The notes under the pieces are model-generated. The model saw only the letters and a list, made by a program, of their open reading frames with translations. It searched no databases and was not told the origin of the DNA. A DNA stretch of 64,000 nt from Gammaproteobacteria bacterium (GTDB lineage Bacteria > Pseudomonadota > Gammaproteobacteria > Competibacterales > Competibacteraceae). This document shows, in pieces, positions 18,454 through 27,275 of this stretch. The position numbers were made by a program, and so were the translations under genes. How positions within the stretch are numbered: position 1 is the first letter of the stretch; each line of letters begins with the position of its first letter. The stretch spans positions 124,001 through 188,000 of the forward strand of contig JACKMZ010000002.1 in assembly GCA_024235135.1 (NCBI GenBank). Direction: 5' to 3'.

Positions 18454-18530
18454 ATCGCCCGGCCCCGGTCAGAATACCGGTACGTACTGCGGCATTTCCC
18501 TCAACACTATCGGATAAGGGTCAATCATCA

Positions 18531-19733
18531 ATGGCAATGAATACGCCGGCCGAAGCGCTGGAACTGATCAAGCGCGGCACGGAAGAAATCCTGCTGGAAC
18601 ACGACTTGGCGGATCGCTTGCGGGAAACCCGCGCATTACGGGTCAAGGCCGGATTTGATCCTACGGCGCCGGATCTACACATCGGGCATACCGTCCTCAT
18701 CAATAAACTACGTCAGTTTCAGGAACTGGGTCACGAGGTCCTGTTTTTGATCGGGGATTTCACCGGCATGATCGGCGATCCCACCGGCAAGAACGTTACC
18801 CGCAAACCCCTGTCGCGCGAGGATGTGGTCGAGAACGCCCGCACTTATCAAGAACAAATTTTCAAGATTCTCGACCCGGATAAAACCCGCATCCTGTTCA
18901 ATTCCACCTGGTTAAGCGCGTTGCAACCCGCCGAGCTGATTCAATTGGCCGCGAAATACACCGTGGCCCGCATGTTGGAACGCGACGATTTCAGTAAACG
19001 CTACGCGTCCGGTCAGCCGATCGCCATCCATGAATTTCTGTATCCGCTGCTGCAAGGCTACGATTCCGTGGCGATGCGCGCCGATGTGGAACTCGGCGGC
19101 ACCGATCAGAAATTCAATCTTTTGGTCGGTCGCGAACTGCAAAAACAATATGGACAAACCCCGCAGGTCGTGTTGACCGTGCCGATTTTGGAAGGCTTGG
19201 ACGGGGTTCAGAAAATGTCCAAATCGCTGGGCAATTACATTGGCATCCGCGACGAACCGGGCGAGATGTTCGGCAAACTCATGTCGATTTCCGACGAACT
19301 GATGTGGCGCTATCTGGAACTGTTGAGCTTTCGCCCCAGCAGCGAAATTGCTCACTGGCGTCAGGAAGTTGAGGACGGACTCAATCCGCGTGACATCAAA
19401 ATCCGCTTGGCCCTGGAGATCGTCGCCCGATTCCACAGTCCCACCCAAGCCGAAGCCGCCCATCAAGCCTTCATCGAACAGTTCCGACAAGGCAAACTGC
19501 CCGAGGACATGCCGGAACTGCAAGTGCTCGCCGAAGGGACATTGGCCTTGCCCAATCTGCTTAAGGAGGCCGGTCTTACCGCCAGCACGTCAGAATCACT
19601 GCGCATGATCAAACAAGGCGCCGTGCGTATCGATGGTGAACGGGTTACCGACGCGGCGCTTACACTGCCGCAGGGTTCGCAACATATTTACCAGGTAGGC
19701 AAACGACGTTTCGCGCGCGTCAAAATCGGATGA
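18531..19733 (+). CDS. tyrS: Tyrosyl-tRNA synthetase
   Basis: This is a class I aminoacyl-tRNA synthetase of 400 residues. The HIGH motif is HIGH at residues 50-53, and the KMSKS loop appears as QKMSKSLGNYIG in the middle of the protein. A C-terminal S4-like RNA-binding domain follows (LRMIKQGAVRIDGERV). It belongs to the shorter-insert TyrZ-like subgroup by its HIGH and KMSKS contexts. Start alternatives ATG 18531 and 18537 differ by two residues. The gene is divergent from the M23 endopeptidase, about 80 bp apart. Confidence 0.97.
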   Translation: MAMNTPAEALELIKRGTEEILLEHDLADRLRETRALRVKAGFDPTAPDLHIGHTVLINKLRQFQELGHEVLFLIGDFTGMIGDPTGKNVTRKPLSREDVVENARTYQEQIFKILDPDKTRILFNSTWLSALQPAELIQLAAKYTVARMLERDDFSKRYASGQPIAIHEFLYPLLQGYDSVAMRADVELGGTDQKFNLLVGRELQKQYGQTPQVVLTVPILEGLDGVQKMSKSLGNYIGIRDEPGEMFGKLMSISDELMWRYLELLSFRPSSEIAHWRQEVEDGLNPRDIKIRLALEIVARFHSPTQAEAAHQAFIEQFRQGKLPEDMPELQVLAEGTLALPNLLKEAGLTASTSESLRMIKQGAVRIDGERVTDAALTLPQGSQHIYQVGKRRFARVKIG

Positions 19734-19835
19734 GCGCCTGCAGCTCCTGCCGCGCCCGATTCCGCCATACCCCCGGTACGGTCGTCTATGTCCAGCCATT
19801 GAATCCTGACCAACCGTCCCGCTTTACAGCAATGC

Positions 19836-19850
19836 GCACCACTTTGGTGC
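19836..19850. promoter_or_regulatory. NtrC-binding-like dyad upstream of glnA
   Basis: GCACCA-CTT-TGGTGC is a perfect 15-bp palindrome matching the enteric NtrC consensus (GCACC-N5-GGTGC). It lies about 115 bp upstream of the candidate -24 element at 19950, a normal enhancer distance for sigma-54 promoters. Confidence 0.7.
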
Positions 19851-19949
19851 GTACCGTTATTCGTGAAGCATCCAAGTCTTTGCGGCCCGACAGGCCGAGT
19901 ACCGCGCAACAACCGCGCTACCGGCGTCCTCTCTGATCCGCCGAGGCAC

Positions 19950-19965
19950 TGGTATAGTTCGTGCT
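19950..19965 (+). promoter_or_regulatory. Candidate sigma-54 (-24/-12) promoter of glnA
   Basis: The sequence TGGTATAGTTCGTGCT has GG (19951-19952) and GC (19963-19964) separated by exactly 10 bp, and the -12 half reads TGCT. The CAC part of the -24 box is degenerate. The glnA start codon is about 80 bp downstream. Confidence 0.5.
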
Positions 19966-20042
19966 TTTGATAAGGCGGTTCGTTGCTGCACGCTGTGAAC
20001 AATAGTGTTCAATATCTGTTTATTTCGGAGGAAATAGATCCC

Positions 20043-21452
20043 ATGACCCCTGATGAAGTCTTTAAATTACTCGAAGAGAAAGAAGTAAAATTTGTGGACT
20101 ACCGGTTCACAGATACGCGCGGCAAGGAACAACACGTTACCGTGCCCAGAAGCGCTTTCGACGACGATATCTTCGAAGAAGGCAAGATGTTCGACGGATC
20201 CTCCATTTCCGGTTGGAAAGGCATTGAAGAATCCGACATGATTCTGATGCCCGATCCAAACACAGCGGTCATCGATCCGTTTTTCGAAGAAACGACCATG
20301 AACATCACCTGCGACGTGATCGAGCCCGGCACGATGCAGGGTTATGAGCGTGACCCACGCTCCATCGCCCGACGTGCGGAGGCTTTCCTGCAATCCACCG
20401 GCGTTGGCGATACGGCTTATTTCGGTCCGGAAAACGAGTTCTTCATTTTCGATGACGTGCGCTGGGGCGCGGACATGTCCGGCACCTTCTATAAGATCGA
20501 TTCCCAGGAAGCAGGCTGGAACTCCGGAAAAGCCTACGAGAACGGCAACTTTGGGCATCGTCCCGGCGTCAAGGGCGGCTATTTCCCCGTTCCGCCGGTT
20601 GACTCCCTGCAAGATATCCGCGCCGCCATGTGCTTGACCATGGAAGAAATGGGGCTGACGGTCGAAGTACACCACCACGAAGTGGCTACCGCCGGCCAAT
20701 GCGAAATCGGCGTCGGATTCAACACCCTGGTGCGCAAAGCCGATGAAGTGCAGGTTCTGAAGTACATCATCCAGAACGTAGCCGCTAGCTACGGCAAAAC
20801 AGCGACCTTCATGCCCAAACCGCTGGTCGGCGACAACGGTAACGGTATGCACGTCCACCAGTCCATCATGAAGGATGGCGTCAATCTGTTTGCGGGCGAC
20901 CAGTACGCCGGCCTGTCAGAAATCGCCTTGTATTACATCGGCGGTATCATCAAGCACGCCAAGGCCCTCAACGCCTTCACCAACGCCTCCACCAACAGCT
21001 ACAAGCGTCTGGTTCCGGGCTTCGAAGCGCCGGTGATGCTCGCCTATTCCGCTCGCAACCGTTCCGCCTCGCTGCGTATTCCCTTCGTCAGCAGCCCCAA
21101 GGGACGTCGTGTCGAAGTCCGTTTCCCAGACTCCACCGCCAATCCTTACCTGGCCTTCGCGGCTATGATGATGGCGGGTCTGGACGGTATCCTGAACAAG
21201 ATCCATCCGGGTGGACCCATTGATAAGGATCTCTACGATCTGCCGCCCGAAGAAGAAAAAGCCATCCCTCAGGTGTGCTTCTCCTTCGACCAGGCTTTGG
21301 CCTCGTTGGATGCCGACCGGGAATTTCTCAAGGCTGGCGGGGTCTTCACCGACGACGTGATCGACGCCTACATTAACCTGAAGATGGCCGACGTCACGCG
21401 CGTGCGCATGACCACGCATCCGGTCGAATTCGACCTGTATTACAGTCTGTAA
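20043..21452 (+). CDS. glnA: Glutamine synthetase type I
   Basis: This is dodecameric GSI (469 residues) that makes glutamine from glutamate, ammonia and ATP. Start at ATG 20043 follows a GGAGG ribosome binding site; an upstream in-frame start would add 20 spurious residues. The beta-grasp MFDGSSISGWKGI and the metal-binding FGPENEFFIFDDV, VEVHHHEVATAGQCE and NGNGMHVHQS segments are intact. The adenylylation tyrosine is Tyr398 in KDLYDLPPEEEKAIPQV, so activity is probably controlled by GlnE. Transcription is probably under NtrC/sigma-54, given the dyad and -24/-12 element upstream. A strong terminator separates it from glnL. Confidence 0.98.
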   Translation: MTPDEVFKLLEEKEVKFVDYRFTDTRGKEQHVTVPRSAFDDDIFEEGKMFDGSSISGWKGIEESDMILMPDPNTAVIDPFFEETTMNITCDVIEPGTMQGYERDPRSIARRAEAFLQSTGVGDTAYFGPENEFFIFDDVRWGADMSGTFYKIDSQEAGWNSGKAYENGNFGHRPGVKGGYFPVPPVDSLQDIRAAMCLTMEEMGLTVEVHHHEVATAGQCEIGVGFNTLVRKADEVQVLKYIIQNVAASYGKTATFMPKPLVGDNGNGMHVHQSIMKDGVNLFAGDQYAGLSEIALYYIGGIIKHAKALNAFTNASTNSYKRLVPGFEAPVMLAYSARNRSASLRIPFVSSPKGRRVEVRFPDSTANPYLAFAAMMMAGLDGILNKIHPGGPIDKDLYDLPPEEEKAIPQVCFSFDQALASLDADREFLKAGGVFTDDVIDAYINLKMADVTRVRMTTHPVEFDLYYSL

Positions 21453-21484
21453 TCATCCGGCGTCGGTTTTCGATTCCGACTCTA

Positions 21485-21513
21485 ACGCCCCCATCCGGGG
21501 GCGTTTTATTTTT
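21485..21513 (+). terminator. glnA: Rho-independent terminator after glnA
   Basis: Eight-bp stem ACGCCCCC/GGGGGCGT with a four-base loop, followed by TTTTATTTTT, starting 33 bp after the glnA stop codon. It is a textbook terminator that separates glnA from glnL transcription. Confidence 0.9.
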
Positions 21514-21542
21514 GGGCAATGTTTCGCTGTGTAACGCTCTAA

Positions 21543-21559
21543 TGCACTGTTCTTGTGCA
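21543..21559. promoter_or_regulatory. NtrC-binding-like dyad upstream of glnL
   Basis: TGCAC-N7-GTGCA is a 17-bp dyad with the arms and spacing of an NtrC site. It sits about 120 bp upstream of a candidate -24/-12 element at 21664-21681 and just after the glnA terminator. Confidence 0.6.
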
Positions 21560-21663
21560 TACACTATCTGATTAAGCGATGAATGATTGGAAGCGATGCA
21601 AGCAAATGCCCAATCCGTATACAAACAGTGCCCTTAAAGGGTTGAATCCACACTAACCGCGAA

Positions 21664-21681
21664 TTGGTCTGGGTTTTGCTT
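21664..21681 (+). promoter_or_regulatory. Candidate sigma-54 (-24/-12) promoter of glnL
   Basis: TTGG (21664-21667) and TTTTGCTT (21674-21681) place GG and GC exactly 10 bp apart. Both the TTGG and TTGCTT halves match the consensus well. Transcription would start near 21691, about 20 bp before the GTG start of glnL. Confidence 0.6.
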
Positions 21682-21712
21682 GGGTTGCCGCTACGCCGCT
21701 GGAGATTGCACC

Positions 21713-22777
21713 GTGCAAACCCCTGATCCCCGCCGTGTTTTAGATAATTTGACTGTGGCGGTCGTAGTACTCGACCGGCATTTACGTTTGATGTTCATGA
21801 ATCAGGCGGCGGAAATGCTGTTCGCCCTAAGCTTTAGGCAGGGTCGCGGTATCGGCTTTCACCAGCTCGCCAACGGCGCCAAGGCTGTAGTCGAGGGCAT
21901 GCAGCGCTGCCTGAAAACCGGCCATCCCTATACCGAGCGTGAACTACAACTGTTACTTCCGGGAGATCATCCCATCACCGTGGATTGCACCGTAACACCC
22001 ATCATGGAGCAGGACACTACGGAGGAATTGCTGGTGGAACTGCGCCAAGTGGACCAGCAATTGCGTATTCATCGCGAAGAGTATTTGCTCAATCAGCACA
22101 ACATTTCGCGTTTGCTGATTCGCAACCTGGCCCATGAGATCAAGAATCCGCTAGGCGGACTGCGGGGCGCGGCGCAATTGTTGGAACAGGAATTTCCCGA
22201 CGACTATCTCAAGGAGTACACCCGCATCATCATTCGCGAAGCCGACCGCCTGCGCAACTTGGTGGACCGCATGTTGGGGCCGACCCAACCGCCGGTACAC
22301 GATGAATTGAACATTCACGAAATACTGGAGCAAGTACGTCGTCTGGTGCAGGCGGAAAGCGGTTCCTGCGTGCAAATCGAACGCGATTACGATCCCAGTA
22401 TTCCCACCCTGGTGGGCGATGCCGATTTATTGATCCAAGCGGTACTGAACATCGTTCGCAACGCCGTGCAGGCGTTGGGTGAACCAGGGGGCATCATCAC
22501 CCTGAGTACCCGTGTGCAGCGTCAATACACGATTGGCCATAAGCGTCACAAGCTGGTGGTACGACTGGATATTCGCGATAACGGACCCGGAATTCCCGAG
22601 GAATTACAGGAGAAGATTTTCTATCCCATGATCACTGGCCGGCCGGACGGCAATGGCTTAGGTCTTTCCATCGCTCAGGTGCTGGTCAATCAGCATGGCG
22701 GACTGATCGAGTGTACGAGCCGGCCGGGTGAAACCGTGTTTACTTTGCTGTTGCCCCTGGAGATAAACGATGGCTAG
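21713..22777 (+). CDS. glnL: Nitrogen regulation sensor histidine kinase NtrB (GlnL)
   Basis: This soluble two-component kinase/phosphatase controls NtrC in response to PII. A PAS domain occupies about residues 10-110, then the H-box NLAHEIKNPLGGLRGAAQLL with the phosphorylatable histidine, the dimerisation helices, and a GHKL ATPase domain (NIVRNAVQAL; DNGPGIPEEL; GNGLGLSIAQVL). The GTG at 21713 is preferred because GGAG lies about 8 nt upstream and VQTPDPRRVLDNL matches the family N-terminus; a TTG 33 bp upstream is the alternative. The gene overlaps glnG by 8 bp. It has its own NtrC-like site and -24/-12 element. Confidence 0.96.
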   Translation: MQTPDPRRVLDNLTVAVVVLDRHLRLMFMNQAAEMLFALSFRQGRGIGFHQLANGAKAVVEGMQRCLKTGHPYTERELQLLLPGDHPITVDCTVTPIMEQDTTEELLVELRQVDQQLRIHREEYLLNQHNISRLLIRNLAHEIKNPLGGLRGAAQLLEQEFPDDYLKEYTRIIIREADRLRNLVDRMLGPTQPPVHDELNIHEILEQVRRLVQAESGSCVQIERDYDPSIPTLVGDADLLIQAVLNIVRNAVQALGEPGGIITLSTRVQRQYTIGHKRHKLVVRLDIRDNGPGIPEELQEKIFYPMITGRPDGNGLGLSIAQVLVNQHGGLIECTSRPGETVFTLLLPLEINDG

Positions 22778-24167
22778 AAAGGAACACGTGTGGGTGATCG
22801 ACGACGATCACTCCATCCGCTGGGTGCTGGAGAAGGCCCTACAACGGGAGAATGTGGCGGTTACGTCGTTTGAAAACGGCAATGGAGTGCTGGAAGCGCT
22901 ACGCAAGGGCGAACCTGACGTGGTCGTCGCCGACATCCGCATGCCCGGTGTGAACGGGTTGGACCTGCTGGCCCGGTTGCGCGCCGATTGCCCTGAAATC
23001 CCCGTCATCATCATGACCGCGCACTCCGATCTGGACAGTGCGGTATCGGCTTATCAGGGCGGCGCATTCGAATATCTACCCAAGCCTTTCGACGTGAACG
23101 ACGCCGTGGCTCTGGTGCGCCGCGCCTGTGATTTGCGCCGACAACGTTCGGAACGAGTCGAGACGCATGATCCACTGCCGGAAATCATCGGCGAAGCCTC
23201 CACCATGCAGGAGGTGTTTCGTGCGATCGGCCGTTTGTCGCGCTCCAACATCACCGTCCTGATCAACGGTGAATCAGGCACCGGCAAGGAACTGGTCGCA
23301 CGGGCCTTGCATCGTCACAGTCCGCGGGCGGGCAAGCCGTTCATTGCCTTGAACATGGCGGCCATTCCCAAGGATTTGTTGGAATCCGAATTGTTCGGTC
23401 ATGAACGCGGCGCCTTCACGGGAGCGCATAACGCCCGCCAAGGTCGCTTCGAACAAGCCGATGGCGGCACGCTCTTCCTGGATGAAATCGGGGACATGCC
23501 GCAGGAATTGCAGACCCGGTTGCTGCGCGTGCTGGCCGAAGGCGAGTTCTATCGAGTCGGCGGCCATACGCCGACCCATGTGGACGTACGGGTCATCGCC
23601 GCGACTCACCAGGATTTGGAACAACGGGTACGCGACGGTCTGTTCCGCGAGGACCTCTTCCATCGCATCAACGTCATCCGTATTCATTTGCCGGCCCTGC
23701 GCAAACGACGCGAGGACATACCGCTATTGCTGCGACACTTCCTCAAGGTCGCCGCCGTGGAACTGGATGTGGAGCCCAAGTTGTTGCGTACCGATACCGA
23801 AGCGTACCTCAGTAAACTGAGCTGGCCAGGCAATGTGCGACAACTGGAAAATCTATGTCGCTGGTTGACCGTCATGGCCTCGGGGCGGGAAATTCATCTG
23901 GATGATCTTCCGCCGGACTTGCGCGAGCAACCCACCTCCCAGGCTAGCGTGGGGGACTGGGAAGACGCCTTGCGCCTGTGGGCCATGCAAACGCTGTCAC
24001 GGGGCGAAATGCAAATCTTGGATACCGCCCTGCCCGCCTTCGAGCGCATTTTGATCAACGTCGCCTTGGAGCAAACCGGCGGCCATCGGCAGGAAGCGGC
24101 CAAACTGCTGGGGTGGGGCCGCAACACACTGACCCGCAAAATCAAGGAACTGGAAATCCCTTCCTGA
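22770..24167 (+). CDS. glnG: Nitrogen regulation response regulator NtrC (GlnG)
   Basis: This is a sigma-54-dependent activator of 465 residues. The receiver domain has the acidic pocket at D11-D12 and the phosphoacceptor D55 in VVVADIRMPG. The AAA+ central domain contains Walker A GESGTGKELVARALH, the sigma-54-contacting GAFTGA loop and the Walker B segment GGTLFLDEIGDMP. A Fis-type helix-turn-helix is at the C-terminus (GGHRQEAAKLLGWGRNTLTR). It overlaps glnL by 8 bp and would bind the dyads upstream of glnA and glnL found in this window. Confidence 0.97.
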   Translation: MARKEHVWVIDDDHSIRWVLEKALQRENVAVTSFENGNGVLEALRKGEPDVVVADIRMPGVNGLDLLARLRADCPEIPVIIMTAHSDLDSAVSAYQGGAFEYLPKPFDVNDAVALVRRACDLRRQRSERVETHDPLPEIIGEASTMQEVFRAIGRLSRSNITVLINGESGTGKELVARALHRHSPRAGKPFIALNMAAIPKDLLESELFGHERGAFTGAHNARQGRFEQADGGTLFLDEIGDMPQELQTRLLRVLAEGEFYRVGGHTPTHVDVRVIAATHQDLEQRVRDGLFREDLFHRINVIRIHLPALRKRREDIPLLLRHFLKVAAVELDVEPKLLRTDTEAYLSKLSWPGNVRQLENLCRWLTVMASGREIHLDDLPPDLREQPTSQASVGDWEDALRLWAMQTLSRGEMQILDTALPAFERILINVALEQTGGHRQEAAKLLGWGRNTLTRKIKELEIPS

Positions 24168-24300
24168 TTCAACACCAGCTTATACTCATCATGGCGCGCG
24201 GCGCGCGAGCGCCGCGTCATCCCGAGTTTCCCGGCATGCCGGCCTTATTCCACCCGGAAGGCGACCGCCCTCGACGCCCTCATGGCTGGTCGAATTGATC

Positions 24301-24768
24301 ATGTTCCACATTCTGCTCTATCAACCGGAAATCCCCCCCAACACCGGCAATATCATTCGCTTATGCGCCAATACCGGTACGCAACTGCATTTGATCCACC
24401 CCCTCGGCTTCATTCTCGATGACCGGCGTTTGCGGCGCGCCGGGCTGGATTATCGGGAGTGGGCGCAAGTCCGCGAATATCCCGATCTAGCCGACTGCCT
24501 GCGGGAACTACGGCCCGAGCGGTTGTTTGCCTTCACTACCAAAGGACGTCATCATTACCATCAAGTGACATATCAAGCAGGCGATGCCTTGCTGTTCGGC
24601 CCGGAAACACGCGGCTTGCCGCCGGCGGTGCTGGCGGAAATTCCCGAGTCGCGGCGCCTGCGTATCCCAATGGCCGCCTCGATGCGCAGCCTGAATCTGT
24701 CCAATGCGGTCGCCATCGCCGTTTACGAAGCCTGGAGGCAGTTGGGTTTCAGCGGGGTGGACGGGTAA
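24301..24768 (+). CDS. trmL: tRNA (cytidine/uridine-34 2'-O)-methyltransferase TrmL
   Basis: This SPOUT-family enzyme of 155 residues methylates the wobble nucleotide of tRNA-Leu isoacceptors. The N-terminal FHILLYQPEIPPNTGNIIRL, the central FGPETRGLP and the C-terminal knot IPMAASMRSLNLSNAVAIAV are all diagnostic. Start at ATG 24301 gives an N-terminus matching E. coli TrmL; a TTG two codons upstream is also in frame. It follows glnG by about 130 bp, and the acyl-CoA ligase begins about 50 bp after its stop. Confidence 0.95.
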   Translation: MFHILLYQPEIPPNTGNIIRLCANTGTQLHLIHPLGFILDDRRLRRAGLDYREWAQVREYPDLADCLRELRPERLFAFTTKGRHHYHQVTYQAGDALLFGPETRGLPPAVLAEIPESRRLRIPMAASMRSLNLSNAVAIAVYEAWRQLGFSGVDG

Positions 24769-24817
24769 GACAACGAACTACAGACGCCAAGCGACATTGG
24801 CGGGAGAGACGAGAGCG

Positions 24818-26362
24818 ATGAGGGATTGGGGATACCGAGGCGAACGGCCACCAGCCCGTTTCAACATGGCGCGTTATTGTCTGGGCGTGGCGGCCCATAA
24901 CACGCCGAACAAACTGGCTCTGGTCGTGGCGGCGGACGCCGACGCCCCTGCCGCGGAAGCCGAACGCTGGACTTACGCGCAACTGGACGAGGCGGTGCGC
25001 CGCGTCGCGGCGGGTCTGCGGCGTCTGGGTCTGCAGCCAGGGGCGCGGATCATGATCCGCATGGGCAATACCAGCGATTATGCGCTGATGTTTTTCGGAG
25101 CCATCGCCGGCGGCTTCGTGGCGTTACCTTCTTCCGCGCAATTGACCGAGGAAGAAGCGGACTTTCTGCTGGCCAATTCGGGGGCCAGCGCGCTGGCGGT
25201 AGCGCCGGAATTGAGCATCGCACCGGTGCCGGGTGTGCGCATTTTGAGTCCGGAGGACATCGCGGCGCTGAAGGCCACGGACATACCGATCGATTACGCC
25301 GATACCGCAGCCGACGATCCGGCCTTTCTCATCTACACCTCCGGCACTACCGGCCAACCCAAAGGGGTGTTGCACGCCAATCGTTCGGCCTGGGGCCGAC
25401 GTCCCATGTATCAAGGCTGGTATGGCATATCCGCCGATGATGTCGTCCTCCATGCGGGCGCCTTCAACTGGACTTACACGCTGGGCGTGGGCTTGACCGA
25501 TCCGTGGGCAAATGGCGCGACCGCCGTGCTTTATAACGGGCCGCGCGACGTGGCGGTATGGCCGCGTCTGCTCGAACGCTTCCAGGCGACCCTGTTCGCC
25601 ACCGTGCCGGGACTGTATCGACAGATTCTCAAGTATTGCGATCTCGGCGCCTATGATCTAAGCCGGCTGCGCCACGGATTGACCGCCGGCGAAGCCTTGT
25701 CGCCGCGCCTGCTGAACGCCTGGCGCGAAACGACCGGCAAGGAACTCTATGAGGCTCTGGGTATGAGCGAGTGTTCCACCTATATCTCCTCCAGCCCCGG
25801 CATGGCGATTCGTCCTGGCACGCCTGGGCGGCCGCAACCGGGCCGCTGTGTCGCCGTGCTGCCGATCGACGGCGGCGAGGAGCCTTTGCTGGCTGGGGAA
25901 ACCGGCCTGCTGGCCGTCCATCGCAGCGATCCGGGATTGATGCTGGGCTATTGGAACCGCCCCGACGAAGAAGCACTGGTTTACCGCGGAGCTTGGTTCG
26001 TGGGCGGCGACCTGGCCCGCTTCGACGACGAAGGCTATCTGCACTATCAGGGCCGCAATGATGATCTCATGAACGCCATGGGTTATCGGGTATCGCCGCT
26101 GGAAGTGGAACAGTGTTTGAGCCGGCACCCAGAAGTCGCGGAAGTCGCCGTGGCCGAGTTGCCGGTGCGCGATGATGTTTCGGTCATCGCCGCCTTTGTC
26201 GTGCCGCGCAATGCCGATGAAATCGACGCGGCGCCGTTGCTGGAGCACGCTCATGCCCATCTCGCGGCTTACAAATGTCCGCGCGAAATCATTTTCATCG
26301 ATCATTTGCCGCGCACGGCGAACGGCAAGATCATGCGCCGACTGCTAGCCCGATCCGGATAA
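24818..26362 (+). CDS. AMP-forming acyl/aryl-CoA ligase (benzoate-CoA ligase-like)
   Basis: This 514-residue ANL-superfamily enzyme activates a carboxylic acid as acyl-AMP and then CoA thioester. The start at ATG 24818 has a purine-rich GGGAGAGACGAGAG upstream. The P-loop-like signature is FLIYTSGTTGQPKGVLHANR, the A5 motif is YEALGMSECSTY, the hinge region is GGDLARFDDEGYLHYQGRNDD, and the catalytic lysine is in the A10 motif PRTANGKIMRR. Overall it resembles benzoate-CoA ligase and medium-chain acyl-CoA ligases. No other aromatic or fatty-acid degradation gene is nearby, so the substrate is unknown. Confidence 0.88.
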   Translation: MRDWGYRGERPPARFNMARYCLGVAAHNTPNKLALVVAADADAPAAEAERWTYAQLDEAVRRVAAGLRRLGLQPGARIMIRMGNTSDYALMFFGAIAGGFVALPSSAQLTEEEADFLLANSGASALAVAPELSIAPVPGVRILSPEDIAALKATDIPIDYADTAADDPAFLIYTSGTTGQPKGVLHANRSAWGRRPMYQGWYGISADDVVLHAGAFNWTYTLGVGLTDPWANGATAVLYNGPRDVAVWPRLLERFQATLFATVPGLYRQILKYCDLGAYDLSRLRHGLTAGEALSPRLLNAWRETTGKELYEALGMSECSTYISSSPGMAIRPGTPGRPQPGRCVAVLPIDGGEEPLLAGETGLLAVHRSDPGLMLGYWNRPDEEALVYRGAWFVGGDLARFDDEGYLHYQGRNDDLMNAMGYRVSPLEVEQCLSRHPEVAEVAVAELPVRDDVSVIAAFVVPRNADEIDAAPLLEHAHAHLAAYKCPREIIFIDHLPRTANGKIMRRLLARSG

Positions 26363-26399
26363 ACCGCGTCAAAAGACGGGTCTGTCACCAGGCGGAGCT

Positions 26400-27275
26400 C
26401 TACAAACCCTGTCGTCCCACCCAATCGCGGGCGAATTGCCAGGCGACCCGGCCGCTGCGCGAGCCTCGCGACAAGGCCCATTGCAAGGCTTTCTTGGCAG
26501 CCTCCTCGTCCATGGGGCGAGCGTATCCCAGTTCGTCAAGCCAGTGGGCCACGATCGTCAGGTAGTCATCCTGGCTGAAGGGATGAAAAGCCAGCCATAG
26601 CCCGAAACGTTCGGACAGGGAGATTTTTTCCTCCACGCTTTCGCCGTGATGCAACTCCCCATCGATGACCTGGGCTTCCAGATTCTCCGACATGTATTCG
26701 GGCAGCAAATGCCGCCGGTTGGACGTCACGCACAGCATGACGTTATCGGGTGCGGCATTAATGGAGCCATCCAACATCGCTTTCAGCGCCTTGTAGCTGG
26801 GATCGTCGGCGCCGAAGGACAGATCGTCGCAATACACCATAAAACGCTGATCGCGCTCATACAGGGAATCGACGATATCCGGCAGATCCAGCAGATCGTG
26901 CTTGTCCACCTCGATCAGACGCAACCCTTGCCCGGCATATTCGTTCAGCAAAGCTTTTATCAACGATGATTTGCCGGTACCGCGCGCCCCCCAGAGCAAT
27001 ACGTTGTTACAGGGCCGACCCACCAAAAATTGACGGATATTGCGATCCAGTTCGTTCTTCTGACGGTCGATGCGGCGCAAATCGCTCAGCCGTAAACGAT
27101 GAGGATGGCGTACCGGCTGAAGATAACCGCGTCCGTTATGACGACGCCAACGGCAGGCGAGTTGCGTGTCCCAGTCGGGGGGGGCAACCGGCTCAGGTAA
27201 TAGCTGTTCCCAACGCTGCAGGACTTTTTCGGCGCGTGTTATCAGGGATTCTAAGGATTCCGTCGGACTAGTCAT
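26400..27275 (-). CDS. AAA+ ATP-binding protein, DUF815 family
   Basis: This 291-residue P-loop ATPase has Walker A VLLWGARGTGKSSLIKALL (about residues 94-112) and a Walker B-like FMVYCDDLSFGADD, followed by a sensor-like CVTSNRRHLLPEYMSEN. This arrangement is typical of DUF815 (PF05673), a broadly conserved but functionally undefined AAA family. It is convergent with the acyl-CoA ligase gene and divergent from the MASE1 kinase. No operon partner is visible. It is probably cytosolic. Confidence 0.9.
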   Translation of the reverse strand: MTSPTESLESLITRAEKVLQRWEQLLPEPVAPPDWDTQLACRWRRHNGRGYLQPVRHPHRLRLSDLRRIDRQKNELDRNIRQFLVGRPCNNVLLWGARGTGKSSLIKALLNEYAGQGLRLIEVDKHDLLDLPDIVDSLYERDQRFMVYCDDLSFGADDPSYKALKAMLDGSINAAPDNVMLCVTSNRRHLLPEYMSENLEAQVIDGELHHGESVEEKISLSERFGLWLAFHPFSQDDYLTIVAHWLDELGYARPMDEEAAKKALQWALSRGSRSGRVAWQFARDWVGRQGL

